Shown: one piece after another, positions 1 through 7,101 of the stretch
How positions within the stretch are numbered: the stretch's first letter is position 1
How the letters are laid out: each line of letters starts with the position of its first letter
Source: an uncultured Bacteroidota bacterium
GTDB lineage: Bacteria; Bacteroidota; Bacteroidia; B-17B0; Aurantibacillaceae
Assembly (NCBI GenBank): GCA_903923915.1
Contig: CAIXZI010000656.1
Location: forward strand, 1-12,965
Length of the DNA: 12,965 bases
Direction: 5' to 3'
Made by a program: the position numbers and the translations under genes
The notes under the pieces: model-generated
The model's database searches: none
Told to the model about the DNA's origin: nothing
What the model saw: the letters and a program-made list of their open reading frames with translations, nothing else

Positions 1-1173
1 AATCATTTTTTTTGCAATGGTATCATACGAAAGTGTTTCTGCATTTAGTTTAGATAAGCTTTCTCTATCTGTTTTATGAATAGACAATGTATCAACTGCT
101 TTCTTAACGGTTTCATCAAAGTTATTGATTTCAAAGAACCAACCATTAATTCCTTCTTTAATTAAATGATTAACACTTGGTTTATTTTCTAATATAACCG
201 GAAGCCCTGTGCCCATTGCCTCTTGTATTGAGATAGCTGCTTTAAGCCAGATACCGATATCAGCAGCACTATATAGTTTTTTAATTTCAGCGGCATTTAA
301 AAAAGGAAAGCACCTAAACAAATCAGGGTTTGGTTGTGATTGAATAAATGCTTTCAGTTCTCTCTCATAATCATCCCCTAAAAAGCCAATAATAACATAG
401 CGCACCTTTTTTCCTGCAGCATGTAGCTGAGAAATAAGCTTAATGTTCTTCTCTAAATTTTTGCGCTTGTTTACACGGGTAGAAGTTATAATAACAATAT
501 CATCTTCATAAAAACTAAGTTCATTTCGCTTTTGTTTTCGGTCTGCTTCGCTATAAAAATATTCATCAGGGTCAAAACCAAGTGTAAGCATTTGTCTTTT
601 TTGTTCAAACAACGTCTTATCTTTTCCTTTTAAAAAACTTAGAAAAAAATCATTGGTCTCAGGTATATTCATTACTAAGCGATGACCATAATTTACTGCT
701 TTACGGTATAAGGGTTCTTTAATTAAAAGATAACCCAATTCATAAAAAGCAGTTTTTAGTTTTTGTTTAAAAGTGCCTCTGTCTAAATACTCTTTAGCAT
801 CTCCGTAAACCGACACCATTTTTATTTTATTGTGAAAGGCTCCATTTAATAAAGGCAACGGAAATATTTTAGCTACGCCCAGAATAATTAATATATTAGG
901 ATTAAAATCAAGCACGGCTTTTTTTAAACCGAAAGAATAGGCTTTTGATTTGTAGGATAAAGAAGGCAAGCGCAGAATTTCATATTTGTATTTCTCATCA
1001 TAAGAAGAGCCACTTGTATAATTCAGCTTATTCATTTCTCCACCCAGGTTAACTGAAGCATCTGATGTAAATACTTTCACCTCATAACCGTTGCGTACAA
1101 AAGCCCTGGGTAAATGCACTTCCTGGTAACCAACCTCGGGCATATAATGCGCACTTATAATTCCAATTTTCAT
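1..1173 (-). CDS. GT4-family glycosyltransferase, 3' end cut off by window edge
   Basis: 391 codons are open from ATG at 1173 to the left edge without a stop, so the C-terminus is missing. The protein should transfer a sugar from a nucleotide donor to a growing glycan at the cytoplasmic membrane face; donor and acceptor cannot be read. The N-terminus (MKIGIISAHYMPEVGYQEVH) and the following VFTSDA strand look like a GT-B acceptor domain. The second Rossmann domain begins near residue 226 (VIITSTRVNKRKN, with the basic residues GT4 enzymes use to hold the donor phosphates) and carries IQEAMGTGLPVI, where E318 matches the second Glu of the E-x7-E motif; the first Glu position reads as Leu. The ATG directly follows the stop of the upstream oxidoreductase (TAA|ATG), so the two are very likely co-transcribed and translationally coupled. 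Family call is firm, specificity unknown. Confidence 0.85.
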   Translation of the reverse strand, partial: MKIGIISAHYMPEVGYQEVHLPRAFVRNGYEVKVFTSDASVNLGGEMNKLNYTSGSSYDEKYKYEILRLPSLSYKSKAYSFGLKKAVLDFNPNILIILGVAKIFPLPLLNGAFHNKIKMVSVYGDAKEYLDRGTFKQKLKTAFYELGYLLIKEPLYRKAVNYGHRLVMNIPETNDFFLSFLKGKDKTLFEQKRQMLTLGFDPDEYFYSEADRKQKRNELSFYEDDIVIITSTRVNKRKNLEKNIKLISQLHAAGKKVRYVIIGFLGDDYERELKAFIQSQPNPDLFRCFPFLNAAEIKKLYSAADIGIWLKAAISIQEAMGTGLPVILENKPSVNHLIKEGINGWFFEINNFDETVKKAVDTLSIHKTDRESLSKLNAETLSYDTIAKKMI

Positions 1174-2190
1174 TTATTTGTCCTGCGCACTTTTATAAAT
1201 ACGTTCAATTATCTCAACCGTTTTTAAGCCTTCAAAACCACTTGTGGCAACCGTACCATTATTGGTTAATACATCAATTACATTTTCGTACACTTTATCG
1301 TGGTTAGACATAGAGCCTTGATAAAAACCATAATCGTTGGCCGGTTTTATTTCAAACACGGTTTGCATTTTATAATTCTCAATGCTTTGATGTTCTAATA
1401 CATTCAGATATTGTCCGCCAACTTTAACGGTTCCTTTTTCTCCAAATACAGTGATAGATCCTTCCATGTTTTTTTCAAAACTATTTACGGTATAGTTTAC
1501 CGTACCTAATGCACCATTATCAAACTCAAGCGAAACAACACCTGTATCATCAAACTCCACATTATGTTTATGCATAAAATTACGGATAATGGCATTTATG
1601 TTTTTTATATCACCAACCATCCAATAAAGTAAATCTATAAAATGACTAAACTGTGTAAATAATGTTCCACCATCTAAAGCCTTTGTACCTTTCCAATCAG
1701 AGTTTTTATAATACAAATCGTTTCTATTCCAAAAGCAGTTAAGTTGCACGTTTATTATCTTTCCTAAACGACCTTCGGCAATTATCTTTTTCAGTTCGGC
1801 AATGGGTACATTAAACCTATTTTGCTTTACTACAATTAAATGCTTTTTTACTTTATCAGCTGCATCAATCATTCTTTTGCAATCATCAGTAGTAATTGCC
1901 ATAGGCTTTTCGCACAATACATGTATGCCTGCTTCTAAACATTGTATGCTATGCGCAGCGTGTAATCCGTTGGGTGTGCAAATAGAAACCAAATCAAGGT
2001 TTTTTTCTTTCTGCAAGAGTTCTTCTATAGTTGCGTATGCTTTGCAGTTATATTTAGTTGCCAGTTCGTTTCTACGCTCCTCGTTTATATCACATACTGC
2101 GGCAAGAGTCGCTTGATTGGTAATATGTTCCGCATGCCTTTGCGCAATTCTTCCACAACCAACAAGCGCAATTTTCAGTTTCTTTTTCAT
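1174..2190 (-). CDS. Gfo/Idh/MocA-family sugar (probably UDP-sugar) oxidoreductase
   Basis: 338 aa from ATG at 2190. An in-frame TTG one codon upstream (2193) is open, but the ATG makes a TGATG overlap with the asnB stop, so I prefer it. The N-terminal Rossmann fold has the NAD(P) motif GCGRIAQRH (11-19). The family EKP motif is at 94-96, with K95 the expected catalytic lysine. The C-terminal domain contains LDGGTLFTQFSHFIDLLYW (172-190), where H183 and D186 match the family's H-x2-D active-site pair. KQNRFN near 122 and the WKGT-x2-LDGG region resemble WbpB/WlbA-type enzymes that oxidise UDP-GlcNAc-derived sugars at C3, but the substrate is an inference. It lies between asnB and a glycosyltransferase, which fits synthesis of an amino- or amidated sugar for a surface polysaccharide. 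Confidence 0.85.
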   Translation of the reverse strand: MKKKLKIALVGCGRIAQRHAEHITNQATLAAVCDINEERRNELATKYNCKAYATIEELLQKEKNLDLVSICTPNGLHAAHSIQCLEAGIHVLCEKPMAITTDDCKRMIDAADKVKKHLIVVKQNRFNVPIAELKKIIAEGRLGKIINVQLNCFWNRNDLYYKNSDWKGTKALDGGTLFTQFSHFIDLLYWMVGDIKNINAIIRNFMHKHNVEFDDTGVVSLEFDNGALGTVNYTVNSFEKNMEGSITVFGEKGTVKVGGQYLNVLEHQSIENYKMQTVFEIKPANDYGFYQGSMSNHDKVYENVIDVLTNNGTVATSGFEGLKTVEIIERIYKSAQDK

Positions 2191-4136
2191 CAATTAAATC
2201 TTACTTTAAATATTTGAGTCCACTTTAAGAAAGAAACCATTTTCCAGAATTCACTTAAGTGAGAACTGTCGTTTATATCTGCATTATTCAGCTTCAATAA
2301 ATAGTTTTTATCTAAAAACGCGGGCATATTTACTTCATTTACAAAGGTATCTAATTCTTTTTTAGATTGTAGTTTCCATAGTTTTTGTGGGGTTAAAAAA
2401 CCCATTTTGTATTTACGCCAAACAACTTCTCTATCTAATAAGGGTTCGGCTGTTTTGCGTAGTATATACTTTGTCCAACCATTTTTTATTTTCCAATCAT
2501 TATTTAAGGCAATAGAAAACTCAACCAAATGGTGGTCTAAAAAAGGTACTCTACTCTCAATAGAAAATGCCATCGAGTTACGGTCTTCATAACGCAACAA
2601 ATCTTGTAAACCAAACTGCGTGCTTAATAAAGATTGTTCTTTAAACGTTCTTCCGCCACGGGCAGGCACATCTATGTTGTTTAGTTTTTGCTGATAATCA
2701 GCGGTTATAAAGCCCATGCCCAAACGTTTTTTAGCACGTATGTTACGTTGCACAAACTCAGGCAGGTAATAATACGCAGCTCTGCCTAAGGCGTTGTTTA
2801 TGTTAGGAGCAAACTTATTCTTCAGTTCTTTTTTTTCGGTAAAGAAAGAAGGGATATTGCCGTGTTTTAATTTCTCTATTAAATAAAGGCCGGCAAAATT
2901 GTAATAGCCACCCAGTATTTCATCAGCGCCTTGTCCGTCTAAAAGCACTTTAATATTTTGTTGTTTTGCCAGTTTCATTACTTCCCATTGGGCAAACATA
3001 GAGGTAGAATTTATGGGTAAATCCTGATGCCAAATTAATTTATCAATATCCTGCCAATAGGTGTTTGCGTTGGGGTAGGTAAAATGACCATCAATGTTTT
3101 GCTGAGACTCAATTACCTTGCGTGCAAAGTCAGATTCATCAATATCTTTTTCGTGATAAGCTGCTGTAAATGTTTTAAAGGTATTCCCTTGCATTTTGCG
3201 TGAAGCCATAGCAACGAGGGTGCTCGAATCTAAGCCACCGCTAAGCGTAGAACCCACAGGCACATCGGCGCGTAAATGTATGTTTATTGAATTATCTAAA
3301 ATTTCTTCGAACGTTTTTTGAATAGCTCCATCACTCGGCAAGTTGTAGGCTTCAATATTCTTCTCTAAATTGTAATAGCAGCTAATTTCTGTGCTTAATG
3401 TGTTAAGGTTAAGCACCATATTATGCCCGGGTGCTAAAGGTTTTATTTGTTTGAATAGGTTTGATGATGGATCTGCCGTAGCACCAAAGCACACATATTC
3501 AAATACCGAATTCATGTTGGCTTCGGGCTCTATAAAATCTAAACTAAGCAGGGCTTTTATTTCAGAGGCAAAGGCAAATTTGTTTTGTGCGCTTGTGTAG
3601 TACAAAGGTTTTATGCCAAAGCGGTCTCGAGACAAGAATAACTGTTGTTTCTCAACATCCAGCAAGGCAATAGCCCACATGCCTATAAATTTATTTACGC
3701 AAGCTTTACCCCATTGTTGGTAAGCAGCTAAAATAACTTCGGTATCACTATCAGATGTAAATGAATAGCCAAGTGTTTTTAATTCAACTTTTAATTCTTT
3801 GTAATTATATATCTCTCCATTAAAAACAAGCTGATATTTTCCATCAGCATATCCCATGGGTTGATGTCCTGCCGGAGAAAGATCTAAAATAGATAAGCGT
3901 CTGTGCAATAAACCCAATTTTGTATCTTGTATTTTGTACGCTGTATCTTGTATGGGAGATAAACCTGAAAGTTGAGCAATGGTATCGTTTCCGTTAAGGT
4001 ATTGGATTTTGTTTTTAGCATCCAGTAATAAAAACCCTTCATCATCAGGTCCACGGTGTTGCAAAACCGCCGACATTTTATGGAGCTCAAGCGTATTTAC
4101 GCCTTCTAAATTTACAATTCCGGCTATGCCACACAT
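2190..4136 (-). CDS. asnB: Asparagine synthase (glutamine-hydrolysing) / AsnB-type amidotransferase
   Basis: 648 aa, full length. M1 is removed in this family to expose the glutaminase nucleophile C2 (MCGIAGIV). The Ntn-hydrolase domain also shows QHRGPDDEG (26-34), HRRLSILDL (78-86) and the glutamine-binding NGEIYNY (106-112). The ATP-pyrophosphatase synthetase domain has SGGLDSS (299-305) and later LLDGQGADE. The known reaction is aspartate + glutamine + ATP to asparagine + glutamate. In polysaccharide clusters such homologues may instead amidate a sugar carboxylate, and the neighbours here (sugar oxidoreductase, glycosyltransferase) fit that. It is the first gene of the left cluster; its stop overlaps the next ATG by one base. 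An odd 7-residue repeat (IQDTAYKIQDTK) sits in the glutaminase loop at 62-73 and is encoded by a 21-bp DNA repeat. Confidence 0.9.
   Translation of the reverse strand: MCGIAGIVNLEGVNTLELHKMSAVLQHRGPDDEGFLLLDAKNKIQYLNGNDTIAQLSGLSPIQDTAYKIQDTKLGLLHRRLSILDLSPAGHQPMGYADGKYQLVFNGEIYNYKELKVELKTLGYSFTSDSDTEVILAAYQQWGKACVNKFIGMWAIALLDVEKQQLFLSRDRFGIKPLYYTSAQNKFAFASEIKALLSLDFIEPEANMNSVFEYVCFGATADPSSNLFKQIKPLAPGHNMVLNLNTLSTEISCYYNLEKNIEAYNLPSDGAIQKTFEEILDNSINIHLRADVPVGSTLSGGLDSSTLVAMASRKMQGNTFKTFTAAYHEKDIDESDFARKVIESQQNIDGHFTYPNANTYWQDIDKLIWHQDLPINSTSMFAQWEVMKLAKQQNIKVLLDGQGADEILGGYYNFAGLYLIEKLKHGNIPSFFTEKKELKNKFAPNINNALGRAAYYYLPEFVQRNIRAKKRLGMGFITADYQQKLNNIDVPARGGRTFKEQSLLSTQFGLQDLLRYEDRNSMAFSIESRVPFLDHHLVEFSIALNNDWKIKNGWTKYILRKTAEPLLDREVVWRKYKMGFLTPQKLWKLQSKKELDTFVNEVNMPAFLDKNYLLKLNNADINDSSHLSEFWKMVSFLKWTQIFKVRFN
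3921..3953. repeat. 21-bp-period direct repeat inside asnB
   Basis: TGTATCTTGTAT occurs at 3921-3932 and again at 3942-3953. The 21-base period keeps the asnB frame and encodes two copies of an IQDT unit (residues 62-73) in a loop just before the conserved HRRLSILDL. It looks like a small in-frame repeat insertion that the protein tolerates. Confidence 0.7.
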
Positions 4137-4218
4137 CAGGCTTAAAGATACTATTTATTCTAATTTTTTTATTGAATACTTTCTTTTTGCATAAACAAAA
4201 GTTAAGGAAATTTGTTGT

Positions 4219-4243
4219 GAATACAGATATTTGGAATACAGAT
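4219..4243. repeat. 10-bp direct repeat in the gene-free stretch between coaD and asnB
   Basis: GAATACAGAT is present at 4219-4228 and 4234-4243, separated by ATTTG. It lies within 4137-4452, which holds no convincing gene. Function unknown; it may be a small repeat duplication. Confidence 0.6.
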
Positions 4244-4251
4244 GCCCATTA

Positions 4252-4305
4252 AGAACTGTTGAACAAAAATCGTAAAAACGTTTATTTAATTTGCTCAACA
4301 GTTCT
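4252..4305 (-). other. Long inverted repeat (16-bp arms), probable RNA hairpin upstream of asnB
   Basis: The left arm AGAACTGTTGAACAAA (4252-4267) pairs with TTTGCTCAACAGTTCT (4290-4305) across a 22-base AT-rich loop. The only non-Watson-Crick position is A/C when read as plus-strand RNA but G-U when read as minus-strand RNA, so the helix is continuous only in a minus transcript. That places it either in the 3' tail of the coaD message or in the asnB leader. No clean U-tract follows it on the minus strand, so it is not a standard intrinsic terminator. Confidence 0.6.
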
Positions 4306-4355
4306 GTTTTAGGTGGTAAAAAACAAAAACCAAGGAAAATCAGGAAATCTCGAGG

Positions 4356-4402
4356 CAAATTTACTAATTATATTAGTATTTAATTGCTAAATATATTAGC
4401 AA
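4356..4402 (-). promoter_or_regulatory. Two adjacent palindromes beside a TAnnTTTG-like box, candidate operator/promoter for asnB
   Basis: TACTAAT-TAT-ATTAGTA (4362-4378) and TTGCTAA-ATATA-TTAGCAA (4384-4402) are perfect 7-bp-arm palindromes with centres 23 bp apart, about two helical turns. Both carry a CTAA/TTAG half-site core. On the minus strand TAAATTTG (4363-4356) matches the Bacteroidota -7 consensus TAnnTTTG and overlaps the first palindrome by two bases; no TTTG -33 box lies at the usual distance. The layout fits a dimeric regulator covering a promoter, giving an asnB leader of roughly 200 bases that includes the 4252-4305 hairpin. This is inference from the pattern alone. Confidence 0.4.
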
Positions 4403-4452
4403 AAGATAAAATACAATGCAACTGATTGATTTAAAAGTAGATAAAATTGTAA

Positions 4453-4926
4453 TTATTGCTTAAATGTAACACCTTTTGGTACAAACATAGAGGCATCTCC
4501 ATTATTTCTAACAATATCTCGTATAATGGTTGAATTGATTGCCGAATGCTCTGGCAAAGGCATAATAAATACTGTTTCTATATTAGACATAGCTCGGTTC
4601 ATTTGAGCAATGGCTTTTTCAAATTCAAAATCGGTGCTGGTACGCACACCACGGATAATATAAGGCGCGTTGTTTTGCTTGCAAAAATCGATAGTTAAAC
4701 CGCTAAAGCTTTTTACGTTAACATTGGGCATATCAGCAAAAACAGTTTCTATCCATTTCATGCGCTGTTCAATAGAAAACATATAGTTTTTATTGCTGTT
4801 GGTGCCAAGTGCAATAATTATTTCATCAAACAAGCCAATAGTGCGGCGCACAAGGGCTTCGTGACCAATGGTAAATGGGTCGAACGACCCTGGAAATACG
4901 GCTATACGTTTTTGGTTATTGCTCAT
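4453..4926 (-). CDS. coaD: Phosphopantetheine adenylyltransferase
   Basis: 157 aa, the usual length. It transfers AMP from ATP to 4'-phosphopantetheine, forming dephospho-CoA, the penultimate step of CoA synthesis in the cytoplasm. The nucleotidyltransferase signature GSFDPFTIGH is at 13-22, with T19-I-G-H22 as the (T/H)xGH motif. Other family landmarks are IRGVRTSTDFEFE (91-103), the EHS near 126 and NSTIIRD (131-137) in place of the usual SSTxxRE. It is the last gene of the DUF3822-rsmD-coaD operon; its first 11 bases overlap the end of rsmD, which implies translational coupling. The ATG at 4926 directly precedes the conserved N-terminus. Confidence 0.95.
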   Translation of the reverse strand: MSNNQKRIAVFPGSFDPFTIGHEALVRRTIGLFDEIIIALGTNSNKNYMFSIEQRMKWIETVFADMPNVNVKSFSGLTIDFCKQNNAPYIIRGVRTSTDFEFEKAIAQMNRAMSNIETVFIMPLPEHSAINSTIIRDIVRNNGDASMFVPKGVTFKQ

Positions 4927-5458
4927 GATGTTTAAAAATACTAAAGTTTACATTACCGTACTTTCTTTTTTCGACAAAATTTTTCGATGGAGATAAATCT
5001 GTTTTTGCGCCATGTTCTACAATTAATATTCCGTTAGGAGATAATATATTTTGCTTAAAAACAGCTTCACTTATTTGTGTAATCCATTCAGCTTCATAAG
5101 GTGGATCTGCAAAAATAAAATCGTAGGTATTAGTTTCTTTTTCTATAAATTTAAATATATCAGCTTTAAAAGCCAGTAAATTAGGCATTTTCATAGCCTT
5201 TGCGGTATCATTTACAAATTTGGCGCAGTTGCCATGCAAATCTACAGCAGTTATTTTTTTTGCTTCGCGAGATGCACATTCAAAACTAATGCTACCTGTA
5301 CCACAACATAAATCAAGCACGCTGGTTTCTTCAAAATCTAAGCGACTTGATAAAATATTAAACAGGGCTGTTTTGGCAAAATCGGTGGTAGGCCTAACGG
5401 GTAAGCCTTTTGGCGGATGCAAAATTCTACCACCTAATGTGCCGCCTATAATGCGCAT
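4916..5458 (-). CDS. rsmD: 16S rRNA (guanine966-N2)-methyltransferase RsmD
   Basis: 180 aa SAM-dependent methyltransferase. It starts MRIIGGTLGGR and has the family's RPTTDFAKTALFNIL (22-36). The SAM-binding loop (motif I) is DLCCGTG at 49-55, a variant of the more common DLFAGSG, and the catalytic N6/N2-type motif IV is DPPY at 118-121. The known role is m2G966 in the 30S subunit during ribosome assembly. The gene overlaps DUF3822 upstream (5446-5458) and coaD downstream (4916-4926), as is usual for this cluster in Bacteroidota. Confidence 0.93.
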   Translation of the reverse strand: MRIIGGTLGGRILHPPKGLPVRPTTDFAKTALFNILSSRLDFEETSVLDLCCGTGSISFECASREAKKITAVDLHGNCAKFVNDTAKAMKMPNLLAFKADIFKFIEKETNTYDFIFADPPYEAEWITQISEAVFKQNILSPNGILIVEHGAKTDLSPSKNFVEKRKYGNVNFSIFKHHEQ

Positions 5459-6300
5459 AAATACAAATTAAAAAGTGAGTAATAAAAATGATTAGGAAGT
5501 TTTTCGAAATCGTTTTTTAAAATAATGGCTTTATTATTTACTGCAAATTTTAATTTCGGGAAATATTCTTTTAATGTATCATACAAAGCCGATTGTGACT
5601 CAATTTCACCTGATAGGGTTATTTCTGTTTCATCAACTGCAAACTTATTTTGTTCGAGCGAAGCTAAAATAAAATATAAAAAATCTTCTGTGCTTTGGTA
5701 TTCAAACGTGTTGAAGAAACACATTTTTTTATCATACAAAGCAATGTCAAAACTATCTGTACCCACATGTACCAAACAGCTTTTATATTTTTTGGAAGCA
5801 ATATCAGCAAGGCTTTCGGCTATACAAGTGGTTTTATGTTTTATATGATTGTTTGGAAAAGTTTGATCAATTAATGTTTTTAATTTTTGATTGCTAGCAT
5901 ACACACATTTACTATCAGAACTATAAACATCATCGCTTAAAACAGTAATTTCATCTGTTATGGCATGATTAAATTTTAGCCATTGCTCTTTATTCTCTGT
6001 ATGATATAAAGCCGTTGGCACAATAGTATATAAAGGATTTAAAACACTTATGTAAACGTTTAAATATGCCTGAGAAAAAAAAGCTTCGGTATGAACAAGG
6101 TGTTCAAATACTTCGTTAATTTTTTCGGTTGATTTATAAGTGTAATGTTGTAAATAAACCAATTCGTTTTGTGTGGTAAACAAAGCAGTAACAATATCTG
6201 TAGCCGAAATTTCTAAGCAAGCACGCAGTTTTGAACTTTGCTTAAAGTCGAAATTAGGGGCAATGAGTTTGGTTTTTATTTTAGCGGCTAATGTTTTCAA
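5446..6300 (-). CDS. DUF3822-family protein
   Basis: 284 aa, recognised as DUF3822 mainly by its place directly upstream of rsmD and coaD in Bacteroidota and by the family's hydrophobic pattern. VHVGTDSFDIALYD (177-190), followed by a hydrophobic FFNTFEYQSTEDFLYFIL stretch (195-212), resembles the second phosphate-binding loop of actin-like ATPases, so a degenerate actin/PilM-like fold is possible but unproven. No signal peptide or membrane segment is seen; it is likely cytoplasmic. The start is uncertain: no in-frame ATG exists near the 5' end and the frame stays open upstream. TTG at 6300 (reading MKTLAAKIKTK) lies about 24 bases after a TATCTTCG box and is the best choice. The 3' end overlaps rsmD by 13 bp. 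Confidence 0.75.
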   Translation of the reverse strand: MKTLAAKIKTKLIAPNFDFKQSSKLRACLEISATDIVTALFTTQNELVYLQHYTYKSTEKINEVFEHLVHTEAFFSQAYLNVYISVLNPLYTIVPTALYHTENKEQWLKFNHAITDEITVLSDDVYSSDSKCVYASNQKLKTLIDQTFPNNHIKHKTTCIAESLADIASKKYKSCLVHVGTDSFDIALYDKKMCFFNTFEYQSTEDFLYFILASLEQNKFAVDETEITLSGEIESQSALYDTLKEYFPKLKFAVNNKAIILKNDFEKLPNHFYYSLFNLYLCAL

Positions 6301-6323
6301 ACAAGGGTTTAATAATAATGATG

Positions 6324-6331
6324 CGAAGATA
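6324..6331 (-). promoter_or_regulatory. Candidate -7 box for the DUF3822-rsmD-coaD operon
   Basis: On the minus strand TATCTTCG differs from the Bacteroidota -7 consensus TAnnTTTG at one position and lies 23 bases before the TTG start. No good -33 TTTG is found at the expected distance. Weak on its own; it mainly supports the TTG start. Confidence 0.3.
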
Positions 6332-6352
6332 AATTTATTTATTGTATGATGT

Positions 6353-6451
6353 ATGCTGTATTTGCGTTAGGGATTGCAGTGGAAAGCCTTTTTGTAATCG
6401 AAAAGCTTGCAACGTAAAGCCCGACCCTGCCCAAAGCAGGGAAACGCCCAA
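6353..6451 (-). repeat. MITE-like structured repeat, copy 1
   Basis: About 99 bp, inverted relative to copy 2 at 9112-9235. Read on the minus strand it begins TTGGGCGTT, has a hairpin CCCTGC/GCAGGG (6441-6436 with 6430-6425), then CGGGCTTT, a stem TTGCA/TGCAA around an imperfect hairpin, and ends CCCTAACGCAAATACAGCAT. The ends contain GCGTT and AACGC, which can pair as a short terminal inverted repeat. It lies between the divergent starts of DUF3822 and hpt. The two copies share ends and motif order but differ in stem sequence while keeping the pairing. Confidence 0.7.
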
Positions 6452-6483
6452 ATTTGATTGCATATTAGGGCTTATTACATGGT

Positions 6484-6500
6484 TAATTTTGCTATTTTTG
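6484..6500 (+). promoter_or_regulatory. hpt: Candidate hpt promoter (two overlapping-register -7 boxes)
   Basis: TAATTTTG (6484-6491) and TATTTTTG (6493-6500) both match TAnnTTTG. They sit 8-17 bases ahead of ATG 6509, giving a very short leader. No well-spaced -33 TTTG is present (nearest 6453-6456, spacing 27). Their position argues against the longer hpt frame that starts at 6458, since that start would be upstream of the promoter. Confidence 0.45.
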
Positions 6501-6508
6501 CAACTTAT

Positions 6509-7042
6509 ATGAGTTTAGTTACCTTACACGACAAGCAATTTAAGCCCTACATTACGGCTGATGCCATACACACAAGGGTTGAACAGATTGCTGCTAACCT
6601 TAGCGCCGATTTAAAAGGCTCTTTTCCACTTTTTATAGTGGTACTTAATGGGTCGTTTATTTTTGCTGCCGATTTGGTAAAAATGTTGAAATTTCCTTGC
6701 GAAATTACTTTTGTTAAACTTGCTTCTTATGAAGGAACGGGCAGTACAGGCAAGGTAAACGAAATTATTGGTCTTACAGAAAATGTGGAAAACCGCACCA
6801 TTGTTATTATTGAAGATATTGTAGATACAGGCTCTACGCTTGAAAAATTACACGATTTATTGAAACATAAAAACGCTAAACAAATAAAAACCGCAACCCT
6901 ATTATTTAAGCCTTTAGCATACAAAAAAACCATTCCGGTAGATTATATTTGTATGGAAATACCCAACGATTTTGTGGTTGGTTATGGCTTGGATTATGAT
7001 GGTTTAGGAAGTAATTTGAAAGACATTTATGTATTAGCTTAG
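6509..7042 (+). CDS. hpt: Hypoxanthine phosphoribosyltransferase
   Basis: 177 aa from ATG 6509 (MSLVTLHDKQ). The frame can be extended to ATG 6458, but the extra 17 residues are not typical of the family and would cross the promoter-like boxes. The enzyme makes IMP (and often GMP) from hypoxanthine/guanine and PRPP in cytoplasmic purine salvage. Visible motifs are the PPi loop region LNGSF (46-50), the PRPP-binding IIEDIVDTGST (100-110; E102, D103), the purine-contacting LLFKP with K134, and the C-terminal DFVVGYGLDYDGLGSNLKDI. Length and motifs are normal. adk follows after 59 bases on the same strand, so hpt-adk-obg is probably one unit. Confidence 0.93.
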   Translation: MSLVTLHDKQFKPYITADAIHTRVEQIAANLSADLKGSFPLFIVVLNGSFIFAADLVKMLKFPCEITFVKLASYEGTGSTGKVNEIIGLTENVENRTIVIIEDIVDTGSTLEKLHDLLKHKNAKQIKTATLLFKPLAYKKTIPVDYICMEIPNDFVVGYGLDYDGLGSNLKDIYVLA

Positions 7043-7101
7043 TATAGATTTTTGAACTGTAATTTGTAAAACTTAAAACACGAATAGTAAAACTCATCAA
7101 C

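Noticed and set aside
2191..2193. TTG start for the Gfo/Idh gene
   Set aside because: The next codon is ATG and forms a TGATG junction with asnB, the usual coupled start.
4155..4358. 67-codon minus-strand ORF between coaD and asnB
   Set aside because: Its translation runs straight through the inverted repeat and the 10-bp direct repeat, shows no recognisable motif and has no supporting start context.
6458..6508. 17-residue N-terminal extension of hpt
   Set aside because: It begins upstream of the two promoter-like boxes and adds sequence not typical of the family; ATG 6509 gives normal length.
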